Assembly (NCBI GenBank): GCA_030428695.1
Contig: JAUIEM010000207.1
Location: forward strand, 1 to 17,280
Origin: a bacterium
GTDB lineage: Bacteria > Planctomycetota > J058 > JAJDCP01
DNA: 17,280 nt
Direction of reading: 5' to 3'
This document shows positions 1 to 6,373 of this stretch, one piece after another. The position numbers and the translations under genes are program-made. Within the stretch, counting starts at the first letter, position 1; every line of letters begins with the position of its first letter. The notes beneath the pieces are model-generated. The model searched no databases, was not told where the DNA came from, and was given only the letters and a program-made list of their open reading frames with translations.

Positions 1-1
1 C

Positions 2-367
2 GCCGTCCGGCTCGGGACGCTCCAGGCCCGCGGCTGGAAACTCGGCCGCCAGGCTCTTCGCGGCCTCGCAAAGTCCGCCGGCAAGCCCCTTCAGGAGCGC
101 GACCTGGTGCCGAATCTGACGCAGAAGGGCGTGGACATGAAGATCGGCCTCGACGTCGCCTGGACCGCGCTCAAGAAGGTCGCTTCCATCGTCATCCTCG
201 TGACCGGGGACACCGACTTCGTGCCCATCATGAAGTTCGCACGCAAGGAGGGCGTGACGGTGTTCCTGGACCCGCTCGGCTTCCAGGGCGTCGCACGGCA
301 GCTCAAGGTCCATGCGGACTTCGTGTTCGACGAGTCGGTCCACAAGTTCGAGGAGCAGCCATCCTGA
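2..367 (+). CDS. NYN-domain (LabA/DUF88-type) protein, 3' part only
   Basis: The frame is open from the window edge, so the N-terminus is missing; 121 codons are visible before TGA. The visible part holds the hallmark second half of an NYN domain: KGVDMKIGLDVAW, then a hydrophobic strand ending VTGDTDFVPIMKFARKEG, then VTVFLDPLG. The Asp residues in VDMKIGLD and GDTD match the acidic, metal-binding positions of this PIN-like fold. Family knowledge: NYN proteins are predicted or shown RNases acting on RNA in the cytoplasm. An internal GTG at 107 is not a credible start because the domain continues upstream of it. The stop is followed directly by a coding-like stretch in another frame (361-498), so the true C-terminus may be longer. 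Family call is firm; substrate unknown. Confidence 0.85.
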   Translation, partial: AVRLGTLQARGWKLGRQALRGLAKSAGKPLQERDLVPNLTQKGVDMKIGLDVAWTALKKVASIVILVTGDTDFVPIMKFARKEGVTVFLDPLGFQGVARQLKVHADFVFDESVHKFEEQPS

Positions 368-498
368 TCTTCCGGTCCGCGCAGGGGACCGGCGCGTTGC
401 ACTACACGGACCTGGACGCCTTCGATCCGCGGGCGGTGGCCGAGGCGCTCGACGAACAGGAACGGCGCCTGGAGGAAGCATCCTCCGGCGCCGCATGA
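361..498 (+). pseudogene. Coding-like continuation of the NYN gene in another frame, or small ORF
   Basis: From 361 a different frame reads 45 codons to TGA at 496-498. Nearly all codons end in G or C, and the peptide looks protein-like, with LDAFDPRAVAEALDEQERR forming a probable amphipathic helix. No ATG or GTG with a ribosome site opens it; CTG at 364 would be the only nearby unconventional start. The stop sits two bases before the hairpin terminator at 500-522, where a transcription unit should end. A one-base deletion near 355-365 would join this stretch to the NYN frame. I infer a frameshifted or mis-sequenced C-terminus of the NYN protein. A separate small translationally coupled peptide is the alternative. 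Confidence 0.4.
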
Positions 499-499
499 T

Positions 500-522
500 G
501 GGGACCGCTTGGTCCCCATTTT
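500..522 (+). terminator. Rho-independent-type terminator of the NYN unit
   Basis: GGGGACC (500-506) and GGTCCCC (511-517) form a perfect 7-bp stem with loop GCTT, followed by ATTTT on the plus strand. A second hairpin follows immediately: GGTCCCC 523-529 with GGAGACC 534-540, including one G-T pair. The 500-506 arm could also pair with 523-529. The pair of hairpins separates the plus-strand NYN gene from the convergent tRNA. Confidence 0.65.
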
Positions 523-556
523 GGTCCCCCTTCGGAGACCCGTCGTCGTAAGTCAA

Positions 557-630
557 CACGCCCGAGAGGATTCGAACCTCTGACCTCTAGCTCCGGAGGC
601 TAGCGCTCTATCCAGCTGAGCTACGGGCGC
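557..630 (-). tRNA. trnR: tRNA-Arg (anticodon CCG)
   Basis: Read on the minus strand from 630, the 74 nt fold as a full cloverleaf. The acceptor is GCGCCCG/CGGGCGT, with a G-U pair at 1-72. The D stem is GCTC/GAGC. The anticodon stem CTAGC/GCTAG encloses loop CTCCGGA. The variable loop is AGGTC, and the T stem AGAGG/CCTCT encloses TTCGAAT. Anticodon CCG reads CGG (Arg), a codon used often in these GC-rich genes. The discriminator is G and no CCA is encoded (GTT follows), so CCA must be added after transcription. Confidence 0.95.
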
Positions 631-643
631 TCTGGACCGCCGA

Positions 644-672
644 AGTCTACCGGCTCCCCCGCACACTTGCAA
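644..672 (-). promoter_or_regulatory. Promoter of tRNA-Arg
   Basis: On the minus strand, TTGCAA (672-667) and TAGACT (649-644) are separated by exactly 17 bases. Each matches the sigma-70 consensus at four of six positions. The predicted start lies about 6 nt before the mature tRNA 5' end, a normal leader for RNase P removal. Confidence 0.5.
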
Positions 673-707
673 GCGTTCGACCAAGGTGCGGCGACTTTCC
701 GACGCGA

Positions 708-736
708 TTGCGAAAGGCCGCCGGCGGGGCTACCAT
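708..736 (+). promoter_or_regulatory. Candidate promoter of the TPM/Tim44-like operon
   Basis: TTGCGA (708-713), a 17-base spacer and TACCAT (731-736); each hexamer matches consensus at four of six positions. The predicted start falls on or next to the A of ATG 743, which would give an almost leaderless mRNA. The GGGGG before the ATG would then be untranscribed. Evidence is positional only. Confidence 0.3.
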
Positions 737-742
737 GGGGGC

Positions 743-1357
743 ATGGGAGATCCAAGCGCAGACCTCGACGCCCTCGAAAAGCGTGTCGAGGAGATCGAAA
801 AGACGTCCCGTGCCGAAGTCGTCGTCGCGGTCGCGCGGGCGTCTTCGGACTACCACGACACGGTCTGGATGGTCGTGACGATCGTCAGCTTCATCGCCTG
901 GTTCGCGATCCTGTTCCTGCCGTACGACTTCGACCCGGTGTTCGTGATCCCCAACCTCCTGCTGATCGCGGTCCTGACCTGGTTCGCGGTCGCCCGCACC
1001 GGCCTGCGCCGGCTGCTCACTCCGCGGGGGCGCCGGCGGGCGGCGGCGGAGCGGGCGGCGCGGCTGGTGTTCGTCGACGAGAACGTGTCCGCGACCCGCG
1101 ACCGGGTCGGGGTGCTGATCTTTTTTTCGGCTCTTGAGGGCGAGGTCGAAATCGTCGCCGACCACGGCGTGGCGGCGAACGTCGAGGAGGCGCGCTGGAA
1201 TCCGATCCGGCTGATGCGCCTGCAGGGCGAGCCGCTGCGCGCCCTGCACGAGGTGCTCGATGCGGTCGGGGCCGTGCTCGCCGAGCGGCTGCCGCGGGAC
1301 GAGCCGGGTGATGATGAGCTCCCGAACCATCCGCGGGTGCTGGGGGTGGTGCGATGA
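743..1357 (+). CDS. TPM-domain (DUF477-like) membrane protein
   Basis: 204 residues. I chose ATG 743 because GGGGG (737-741) lies just before it and the upstream in-frame extension is basic and not domain-like. Residues 1-35 form a charged helix with TSRAEVVVAVARASSDY, resembling the first strand of a TPM (PF04536) domain. Two hydrophobic segments follow at about 42-60 and 67-86. The second half of the TPM fold comes after them: ARLVFVDENV, then VGVLIFFSALEGEVEIVADHGV and a W near 152. The membrane segments therefore interrupt the domain, as in the small membrane TPM proteins. TPM domains include a plant thylakoid phosphatase and many uncharacterised bacterial proteins; I cannot assign an activity. 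The stop overlaps the ATG of the Tim44-like gene (ATGA), so the two are translationally coupled and probably act together. Confidence 0.75.
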   Translation: MGDPSADLDALEKRVEEIEKTSRAEVVVAVARASSDYHDTVWMVVTIVSFIAWFAILFLPYDFDPVFVIPNLLLIAVLTWFAVARTGLRRLLTPRGRRRAAAERAARLVFVDENVSATRDRVGVLIFFSALEGEVEIVADHGVAANVEEARWNPIRLMRLQGEPLRALHEVLDAVGAVLAERLPRDEPGDDELPNHPRVLGVVR

Positions 1358-2838
1358 CGAGCTGGCGACGCTGGCTGATCTGGGGCTCGCTGGTCCTGCT
1401 CGCGCTCCTGGTCTTCGCGCCGATCGCGGAGGCCCGGGTCGGGGGCGGGCAGTCCTTCGGCGGCGGGGGCTCCCGCGGTGGCGGAGGAGGTGGGGGTGAC
1501 GGCGAGGGCCTCGGCCTGCTCGTCTACTTCCTCATCCGGCTGTGCATCGAGCAGCCCTGCATCGGCATCCCCCTGACGGCGGTCGTGATCGTCGTCGGCA
1601 TCTTCGTCGCCCGGGCGAAGAACAAAGAGCAGCAGAAGATCGCCGCGAAGAGCCAGGCGCGCCGGGCGTCGCGGCAAGGCCAGCGGCTGCTCGACAAGCT
1701 GCGCCAGGACGACCCGAACTTCTCGCGGGTCGTCTTCCTCGACTTCGTCCACCTGCTCTACGGCCGCGCCTACCGGGCGACGGACGCAGCGGCGAAGGCG
1801 GCGGTCGAGCAGTACTTCACGCCCGAGGCCTTCCGCTCGTTCCCCTTCCCCAAGAAGGTCGACGAGGTGATCGTCGGCAGCGTCCAGCTCCGCTCGGTGC
1901 TGCCGATGGGGAACTGGACGCGGGTCGACGTCGAGGTCGAGGCCAACCTGCTCGGGCTGGTCACCGCCGAGGGCAAGGAGCGCGGCCAGCGCTACCGCAA
2001 GGAGGTGCTGACCCTGCGGCGGCGCAAGGGCGCCCTGACGAAGCCTCCCGAGGAAGTGCGCAAGCTCGGCTGCACGAGCTGCGGGGCCCCCGCCGAGCGC
2101 GACGTCAACGGCAACTGCACCTACTGCGACCAGCCGATGCGGCCCGGCCAGGACGCCTGGGCCGTCGAGCGCCGGCGCCAGCTGGTCGACCGCACCCCGC
2201 GGCGGGACGAGCTGACCGCGGGCGGCGGCGATGAGGTCGGGACCGACCGGCCCACGCTGGCCGATCCGCGGGTGTCGAGCGGGCTGCGGGGGCTGCGCGG
2301 GCGCGATCCGCAGTTCGCGCTCAGCGACTTCAAGCAGTACGCCGCGAAGGTCTTCCGCGAGCTGCAGCAGGCCTGGAACGACCGCGACTGGAACCGGGCG
2401 CGGCCGTACGAGAGCGACCGGCTGTTCGACAGCCACCGGGCGTTCATGGAGCGCTACCGCGCCGAGCGGCTGATCAACAAGCTCGACGACGTCGAGGTCG
2501 GCAAGGTCGAGGTCGCGAAGGTCGAGGTCGATGCCTTCTACGAGAGCATCACCGTGCGCATTTTCGCCTCGATGAAGGACTACACCGTCGAGGAGGACAG
2601 CGGCAAGGTCGTCGCGGGCAGCAAGACCCGCGCCCGCCGCTTCTCGGAGTACTGGACCTTCGTGCGCCGGGCCGGCGTCAAGCAGCCGGGCCCGAAGAAG
2701 GGCGGCTGTCCGAGCTGCGGCGCCGAGCTGCAGATCAACCAGGCCGGCATGTGCGAGTACTGCGACGCCCTGATCACCTCGGGGAACTTCTACTGGGTGC
2801 TCGCGTTGATCGAGCAGGACGAGGTCTACGGGGGGTAG
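1354..2838 (+). CDS. Tim44-like membrane protein with two zinc ribbons
   Basis: 494 residues, starting at ATG 1354 inside the stop of the preceding gene. Residues 1-28 look like a signal peptide or anchor ending near AEARVGGGQSFGGG. A glycine-rich linker runs to about 50, followed by a hydrophobic segment at 55-87 and a basic stretch (KNKEQQKIAAKSQARRASRQ). This order is the classic start of bacterial Tim44-like (PF04280 type) proteins. Two similar soluble modules follow. Module 1, about 118-225, contains DPNFSRVVFLDFVHLLYGRAY and ends in a zinc ribbon with Cys 240, 243, 255, 258. Module 2, about 318-440, contains DPQFALSDFKQYAAKVFRELQQAWNDRDW and ends with Cys 452, 455, 467, 470. The mitochondrial relative helps drive protein import; bacterial function is poorly defined. 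It probably sits in the inner membrane beside the TPM protein. The duplication with ribbons is visible; the role is not. Confidence 0.75.
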   Translation: MTSWRRWLIWGSLVLLALLVFAPIAEARVGGGQSFGGGGSRGGGGGGGDGEGLGLLVYFLIRLCIEQPCIGIPLTAVVIVVGIFVARAKNKEQQKIAAKSQARRASRQGQRLLDKLRQDDPNFSRVVFLDFVHLLYGRAYRATDAAAKAAVEQYFTPEAFRSFPFPKKVDEVIVGSVQLRSVLPMGNWTRVDVEVEANLLGLVTAEGKERGQRYRKEVLTLRRRKGALTKPPEEVRKLGCTSCGAPAERDVNGNCTYCDQPMRPGQDAWAVERRRQLVDRTPRRDELTAGGGDEVGTDRPTLADPRVSSGLRGLRGRDPQFALSDFKQYAAKVFRELQQAWNDRDWNRARPYESDRLFDSHRAFMERYRAERLINKLDDVEVGKVEVAKVEVDAFYESITVRIFASMKDYTVEEDSGKVVAGSKTRARRFSEYWTFVRRAGVKQPGPKKGGCPSCGAELQINQAGMCEYCDALITSGNFYWVLALIEQDEVYGG

Positions 2839-2903
2839 AGGCCCTGCGCTCGAGGGAAGGCCGTCCGACGTCCGGCCCCGGCAGCGACAGGCACGAGCCC
2901 AAC

Positions 2904-2933
2904 AAAAAAAAACGCGCGGCCTCGGGGCCGCGC
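2904..2933 (-). terminator. Strong intrinsic terminator of the TlpA-like gene
   Basis: On the minus strand, GCGCGGCC and GGCCGCGC (8-bp perfect stem, 2933-2926 with 2921-2914) enclose a four-base loop. A short GT link and then nine T (complement of A 2904-2912) follow. It lies 41 bp past the stop at 2975. The rest of 2839-2974 shows no gene; a weaker GGCCG/CGGCC hairpin near 2862-2880 may serve the plus-strand Tim44-like gene. Confidence 0.85.
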
Positions 2934-2974
2934 TCTCGGTACCGTCCCGACGGGACGCCAGCGAGAAAGGTGCC

Positions 2975-3901
2975 TCAGCGCAGGGCTTCCTCCGCCGCGC
3001 GGGTGCCTTCGAACTTCTCGGCGAACTTCCGCAGCACCGCCTGGCGCTGCTCTTCCGGTTGGCCACGGAGCTGCTCGAGGACGGAGCTCAGGGTCTCGGC
3101 GGCCTCGATCTCGCGCTCGATGGCGTCGTCCCGCTTGAACACCTTCAGCCGGTCCTTGGCGAGGATGCCCTCGTCGTCCTTCTTGAACGTCGCCTTGAGG
3201 AAGGCGTAGACCTCCGACTGGGCGAGAGCGACCTTCGCGGCGGCGAGGCTGTCGATCTTCTCGAGCAGGTAGGTCGCGTCGGCGAGGACGGCCTCGTCGT
3301 CGGACTTGTCGAGGATCTTGCGGGCCTGCTTGCGGGCGTCGGCGTAGTCCTTCTCGAGGAAGGAGGCGACCGGCTTCATCACGTCGGGGTGGAACTCGAG
3401 GCGGCCGAGACCGGGGAAGCGGACCTTCTCCAGCTCCGCGCGCAGGGTGCGGTCGAAGTCCCCGCTGCCGGGGTTGCCTTCCCAGATTACCGTGCCTTCG
3501 ACGCCGATCAACCAGCCGTGCGGGATCCCGCCGTCGGTGCGGTAGTTGCCGGCGCCGCCGGCCGAGACGGCGTAGCTGCCGCCGCCGCGCGCGAGCACGG
3601 TCTCCTCGATCTGCGCAGGGGTGTGGTTCTGGGCTTCGAAGGCGAAGATGTGCAGGCCGCGTTCGCCGTACTCCTCTTGCAGGTCTTCGACGTGCGGAAT
3701 CAGCGCGAGGCAGGGCCCGCACTTGACGCCCCACTTCTCGATAAAGATCACCTCTCCGCGCAGGGCCGAGAGGTCGACCTCGCCGGGGTCGTTCATCACC
3801 CAGTTCGCGCCCCCGAGCTCGGGGGCCGCTTCCCCGACGGTCGGGGAGCCCGCGAGGCAGGCAGCCGCGAGGCCGAGGACTGGAACGATCATACGGAGCA
3901 T
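2975..3901 (-). CDS. TlpA-like exported thioredoxin-fold protein with C-terminal helical extension
   Basis: 308 residues. ATG 3901 is preceded by a textbook AAGGAGG site at good spacing; an in-frame ATG at 3958 lacks these features. Residues 1-25 form a signal sequence (MLRMIVPVLGLAAACLAG). Cys15 could be a lipid-attachment site, but the lipobox is imperfect (Ala at -3). The thioredoxin fold follows: VDLSALRGEVIFIEKWGVKCGPC, with the CGPC redox motif at 61-64, and the cis-Pro region GGIPHGW near 125-130. Family knowledge places such proteins outside the cytoplasm, reducing or transferring disulfides. Residues about 160-308 are a charged, Lys/Glu-rich helical region, not part of a normal TlpA of about 150-180 residues. 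The gene is divergent from the DsbD-N/redoxin pair, which suggests a shared redox theme. Exact partner unknown. Confidence 0.8.
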   Translation of the reverse strand: MLRMIVPVLGLAAACLAGSPTVGEAAPELGGANWVMNDPGEVDLSALRGEVIFIEKWGVKCGPCLALIPHVEDLQEEYGERGLHIFAFEAQNHTPAQIEETVLARGGGSYAVSAGGAGNYRTDGGIPHGWLIGVEGTVIWEGNPGSGDFDRTLRAELEKVRFPGLGRLEFHPDVMKPVASFLEKDYADARKQARKILDKSDDEAVLADATYLLEKIDSLAAAKVALAQSEVYAFLKATFKKDDEGILAKDRLKVFKRDDAIEREIEAAETLSSVLEQLRGQPEEQRQAVLRKFAEKFEGTRAAEEALR

Positions 3902-3928
3902 TGAAACCTCCTTGGTTGGAACATCCGT

Positions 3929-3954
3929 AGGGCCCGCACACAAAGACGGGCCCT
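3929..3954. repeat. Hairpin element in the divergent intergenic region
   Basis: AGGGCCCG (3929-3936) and CGGGCCCT (3947-3954) form a perfect 8-bp stem with a ten-base loop. Outer bases GTTGGA (3915-3920) and TCCAAC (3954-3959) are also complementary. It lies in the probable 5' leader of the TlpA-like gene. It shares the GTAGGGSC entry with the hairpin at 9846-9870, so both could be copies of a dispersed REP-like element. The rest of 3902-4119 holds no gene and no convincing -35/-10 pair on either strand. Confidence 0.5.
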
Positions 3955-4119
3955 CCAACGAAACGCCGTCCGTGCCTCCCCCGGTTCCCCGATTCGAGAC
4001 AACACCCCGTCGGATTCGCCGGGATCACACGCGAGAAAGAGCCCGATTCCCGTTCTCGTCGGAACCTCTCTCCGGCATCCGCCGTTGCATCGAGGACACC
4101 GCAGCTCTGGAGGTCCCGC

Positions 4120-4899
4120 GTGCGCTCCATCCTCATCCTGCTGACCGTCGCCGCGAGCCTGGCGGCCCAGTCCTCGCTCGAGAGCCGCCAGCTGCGCCTG
4201 CGATGGAGCCTCGGCGCCGAGGCGCGGCCGGGCGGCGAGCTGCCGATGCTGCTGCGTTTCGAGCTCGAGCCGGGCTGGCACCTGTACTGGCGGAACCCCG
4301 GCGAGGCGGGCCTCGAGCCGCGCTTCCGCTGGACCCTCCCCGAGGGCTTCGCGGTCGGACCGGTCCTCTGGCCCGTGCCGGAGCGCATCCGCTCCTCGGG
4401 CCTGTGGAACTTCGGCTACGAGACCGAGCTCGCGCTGCTGGTGCCGCTGAGCGTCCCGGAGGACTGGGACGGGCGGCCGGTGACGCTGGCCTGCAAGGTC
4501 TCCTGGCTGGTGTGCAAGGAGGCCTGCCTGTCCGGCTCCGGCACGCTCTCCCTCGAGCTCGGCGGCGCGCCGACCGACGAAGAGCCGATCGCCGCGGCCC
4601 GCGCGCGCCTGCCCCGGACGGCGGAAGACGCGAGCGCCCGGGTCGACGGCGCGGTCTTCGAGCTGCGGATTCCGGACGTCGGGGAGCTCCCCGCGTCCAC
4701 CTACTTCTTTCCGGAACAACCGGACTGGATCGAACCGGCCGCGGAGCCGGAGTGCCGTCTCGACGACGACGGCGCCCTGGTCCTGCGCGTGCCCTGCGCG
4801 GCGGGGGAGGTCCCCGCCCGCGTCCGGGGCATCCTCGCCGTCGGGGAACACTCCTCGCGGCAGGGGCTCGCGATCGACCTGGTCCCTGCCTTGGAGTGA
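4120..4899 (+). CDS. Stand-alone DsbD N-terminal-type (thiol:disulfide interchange) domain protein
   Basis: 259 residues. GTG 4120 is preceded by GGAGG (4109-4113) and opens a short signal peptide (MRSILILLTVAASLAAQ). The body matches the N-terminal domain seen in DsbD-family proteins: PGWHLYWRNPGEAGLEPRFRW (49-71), then PEGFAVGPVLWPVPERI, LWNFGYETELALLVPL and WLVCKEACLSG (129-139). The pair Cys132/Cys136 is where these domains carry their conserved cysteines. In full DsbD this periplasmic domain receives electrons from a transmembrane domain and reduces client proteins. Here both the transmembrane and thioredoxin domains are absent: the sequence ends in a beta-rich tail and stop, with the redoxin gene three bases later. 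I infer an exported, soluble domain that interacts with a separate redox partner, perhaps its neighbour. Domain call is good; activity is not proven. Confidence 0.8.
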   Translation: MRSILILLTVAASLAAQSSLESRQLRLRWSLGAEARPGGELPMLLRFELEPGWHLYWRNPGEAGLEPRFRWTLPEGFAVGPVLWPVPERIRSSGLWNFGYETELALLVPLSVPEDWDGRPVTLACKVSWLVCKEACLSGSGTLSLELGGAPTDEEPIAAARARLPRTAEDASARVDGAVFELRIPDVGELPASTYFFPEQPDWIEPAAEPECRLDDDGALVLRVPCAAGEVPARVRGILAVGEHSSRQGLAIDLVPALE

Positions 4900-4902
4900 C
4901 CG

Positions 4903-5523
4903 ATGCGCAAGTCCCTGATCGTGGCGACTGCCCTCGGGCTGGTCGCCTGTTTCTTCGCCCTCGGCCCGGCGCTGGCCGACGGCCCGTCCTCGACCGCGGA
5001 GGATTTCAGCCTCTCCGCCGTCGACGGCAGCACCCACACCCTCGAGCAGTACCGCGGCTCGTACGTGGTCCTCGAGTGGATCAACTTCGGCTGCCCCTTC
5101 GTGCGCAAGCACTATGATGGCGGCCACATGCAGGCGCTGCAGGAGCGCTGGACCGGGCAGGGGGTCGTGTGGCTCTCGATCTGTTCCTCCGCGCCGGGCA
5201 AGCAGGGCCACTACGCCGACCACGAAGCCCTCGCCGCGGTGCTCGAGGAGAAGGGCTACAACGGCAGCGCCTACCTGCTCGATGAAGACGGCAGCGTCGG
5301 TCGCAGCTACGGCGCCCGCACCACGCCCCACATGTTCGTGATCGGGCCGGAGGGGAACTTCCTCTACCAGGGCGCGATCGACTCGGTGCGCTCCGCCGAC
5401 TCCGCCGACATCGAAGGCGCGACCAACTACGTCGAAGAGGCGCTGCGCCAGGCGATGGCCGGCGAAGAGATCAGCGTCGGCGAGTCCCGCCCCTACGGCT
5501 GCGGGGTCAAGTACAAGGACTGA
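4903..5523 (+). CDS. Exported redoxin (thioredoxin/AhpC-TSA-like) protein
   Basis: 206 residues, starting three bases after the previous stop, with GGAG just upstream. Residues 1-26 are a signal peptide ending PALAD. Then DFSLSAVDGSTHTLEQYRG begins the fold. LEWINFGCPFVRKHYD puts a single peroxidatic-type Cys at 64. VVWLSICSSAPGKQG, LLDEDGSVGRSYGARTTPHMFVIGPEG (with TTP as the cis-Pro motif), YQGAID and NYVEEAL follow. The C-terminus ends in PYGCGVKY with Cys200. This order is a recognisable family of exported redoxins annotated as thioredoxin-family or peroxiredoxin-like. Having only one Cys in the active-site loop and another near the end is compatible with a 2-Cys peroxidase or a disulfide relay; Cys94 is an extra. 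Co-transcription with the DsbD-N protein suggests that protein, or its unseen partner, recycles it. Confidence 0.85.
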   Translation: MRKSLIVATALGLVACFFALGPALADGPSSTAEDFSLSAVDGSTHTLEQYRGSYVVLEWINFGCPFVRKHYDGGHMQALQERWTGQGVVWLSICSSAPGKQGHYADHEALAAVLEEKGYNGSAYLLDEDGSVGRSYGARTTPHMFVIGPEGNFLYQGAIDSVRSADSADIEGATNYVEEALRQAMAGEEISVGESRPYGCGVKYKD

Positions 5524-5539
5524 GGTCTGCTGGATTGTT

Positions 5540-5583
5540 TTCGGTCGGAAACACCGAAGGGGGTCGCGTCTGCGGCCCTTTTT
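5540..5583 (+). terminator. Terminator of the DsbD-N/redoxin operon
   Basis: GGGTCGC (5561-5567) and GCGGCCC (5572-5578) pair over seven positions, including one G-T, with loop GTCT; five T follow (5579-5583). A smaller hairpin TTCGGT/ACCGAA (5540-5545 with 5553-5558) lies just before it. The minus strand has no T tract after the stem, so it is less convincing as a stop for the converging ABC operon. Confidence 0.8.
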
Positions 5584-5592
5584 GCATCCCGC

Positions 5593-6372
5593 TCAGTCCC
5601 CGGTCTTCATCACGTACTCCCGCTTCCCGAAGCCCCACCACGACAGCCCCGCCGTCAGCACGCCGACCAGGCCGAGCACGAGCAGGCTGGTCGAGGTCGC
5701 GACGGTGATCGGCTCGAGGAAGTCGAAGGCGGGCGGGATCGGGATGCCGGCGAGGTTGAGCAGGTGGAAGCGCAGGCTGAAGGCCGCCGCGGTGTTCGGC
5801 ACGTAGGGCAGGGAGAACTCCCACAGCACGATGTAGCAGACCCCGACGATGGTCGCCCGCGGCAGGAAGGTCGCGAAGGCGGTGAACACGCCGGTGTAGA
5901 CCAGCGCCCCGAGGCCGACCGCGAGCAGGATGTCCGGCAGCGGGGGGACGCCGCTCAGCCCGCGGCCCGCCAGGCCGAAGATCGCGAGGCTGGCGCCCAG
6001 CACGACGAGCAGGCCGACGGCCTGGGCCGCGAGGTAGCGGCCGAGCAGGATGCTGCTGCGGCGCAGGGGGCGCAGCAGCAGGTAGGTCAGGGTGCGCTGG
6101 GCGACCTCCTCGCGGACGACCGCCAGGCCGTAGAACAGGCAGACGAACTGGACCAGGAAGCCGAGCAGCAGCTGGGCGACGAGCTGCTCGTAGTTCTCCG
6201 CCAGGTCGTAGCCGGCCCGCCGCGGGCGGTAGACCGTGATCGCGACGACCAGCATGCCGACGGCCAGGAGGGCGCCGACCAGCCACGACTTGCGGCCGCG
6301 GGTCAGGGTCGCGAGGTAGAGGCGGGCCATCGCCGCCGTCGCCTGGAAGTAGGAGAGCCCCGCCGGCGCCAT
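5593..6372 (-). CDS. ABC-2-type permease (second of the cassette)
   Basis: 259 residues. ATG 6372 has GGAGGAG upstream (minus strand) and begins one base after the frame-corrected stop of ATPase2. Six hydrophobic segments are readable, including WLVGALLAVGMLVVAITVY near 30-48, LLLGFLVQFVCLFYGLAVV, GLLVVLGASLAIFGLAG, ILLAVGLGALVYTGVF, TIVGVCYIVLWEF and a last one before WWGFGKREYV. Between segments 2 and 3 it has the typical ABC-2 coupling region VVREEVAQRTLTYLLLRPLRRSSILLGRY. It should form the membrane pore with ATPase2, exporting an unknown substrate or driving membrane work. It is the last gene of a four-gene coupled operon. Confidence 0.85.
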   Translation of the reverse strand: MAPAGLSYFQATAAMARLYLATLTRGRKSWLVGALLAVGMLVVAITVYRPRRAGYDLAENYEQLVAQLLLGFLVQFVCLFYGLAVVREEVAQRTLTYLLLRPLRRSSILLGRYLAAQAVGLLVVLGASLAIFGLAGRGLSGVPPLPDILLAVGLGALVYTGVFTAFATFLPRATIVGVCYIVLWEFSLPYVPNTAAAFSLRFHLLNLAGIPIPPAFDFLEPITVATSTSLLVLGLVGVLTAGLSWWGFGKREYVMKTGD

Positions 6373-6373
6373 C

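Noticed and set aside
557..630. tRNA as an integration site for a mobile element
   Set aside because: No integrase and no repeated tRNA 3' end seen in the window.
2490..2535. Short tandem-like repeat of AAGGTCGAGGTCG
   Set aside because: It lies inside the Tim44-like gene and encodes a Val-Glu-Val strand pattern (VEVGKVEVAKVEV); explained by coding.
850..3066. Long open frame on the minus strand opposite the TPM and Tim44-like genes
   Set aside because: Arg/Ala/Pro/Asp-rich shadow caused by GC-rich codons of the real genes; no domain, no start signal.
3621..5117. Plus-strand frame spanning the divergent region into the DsbD-N gene
   Set aside because: Runs antisense to the TlpA-like gene and out of frame with the DsbD-N motifs.
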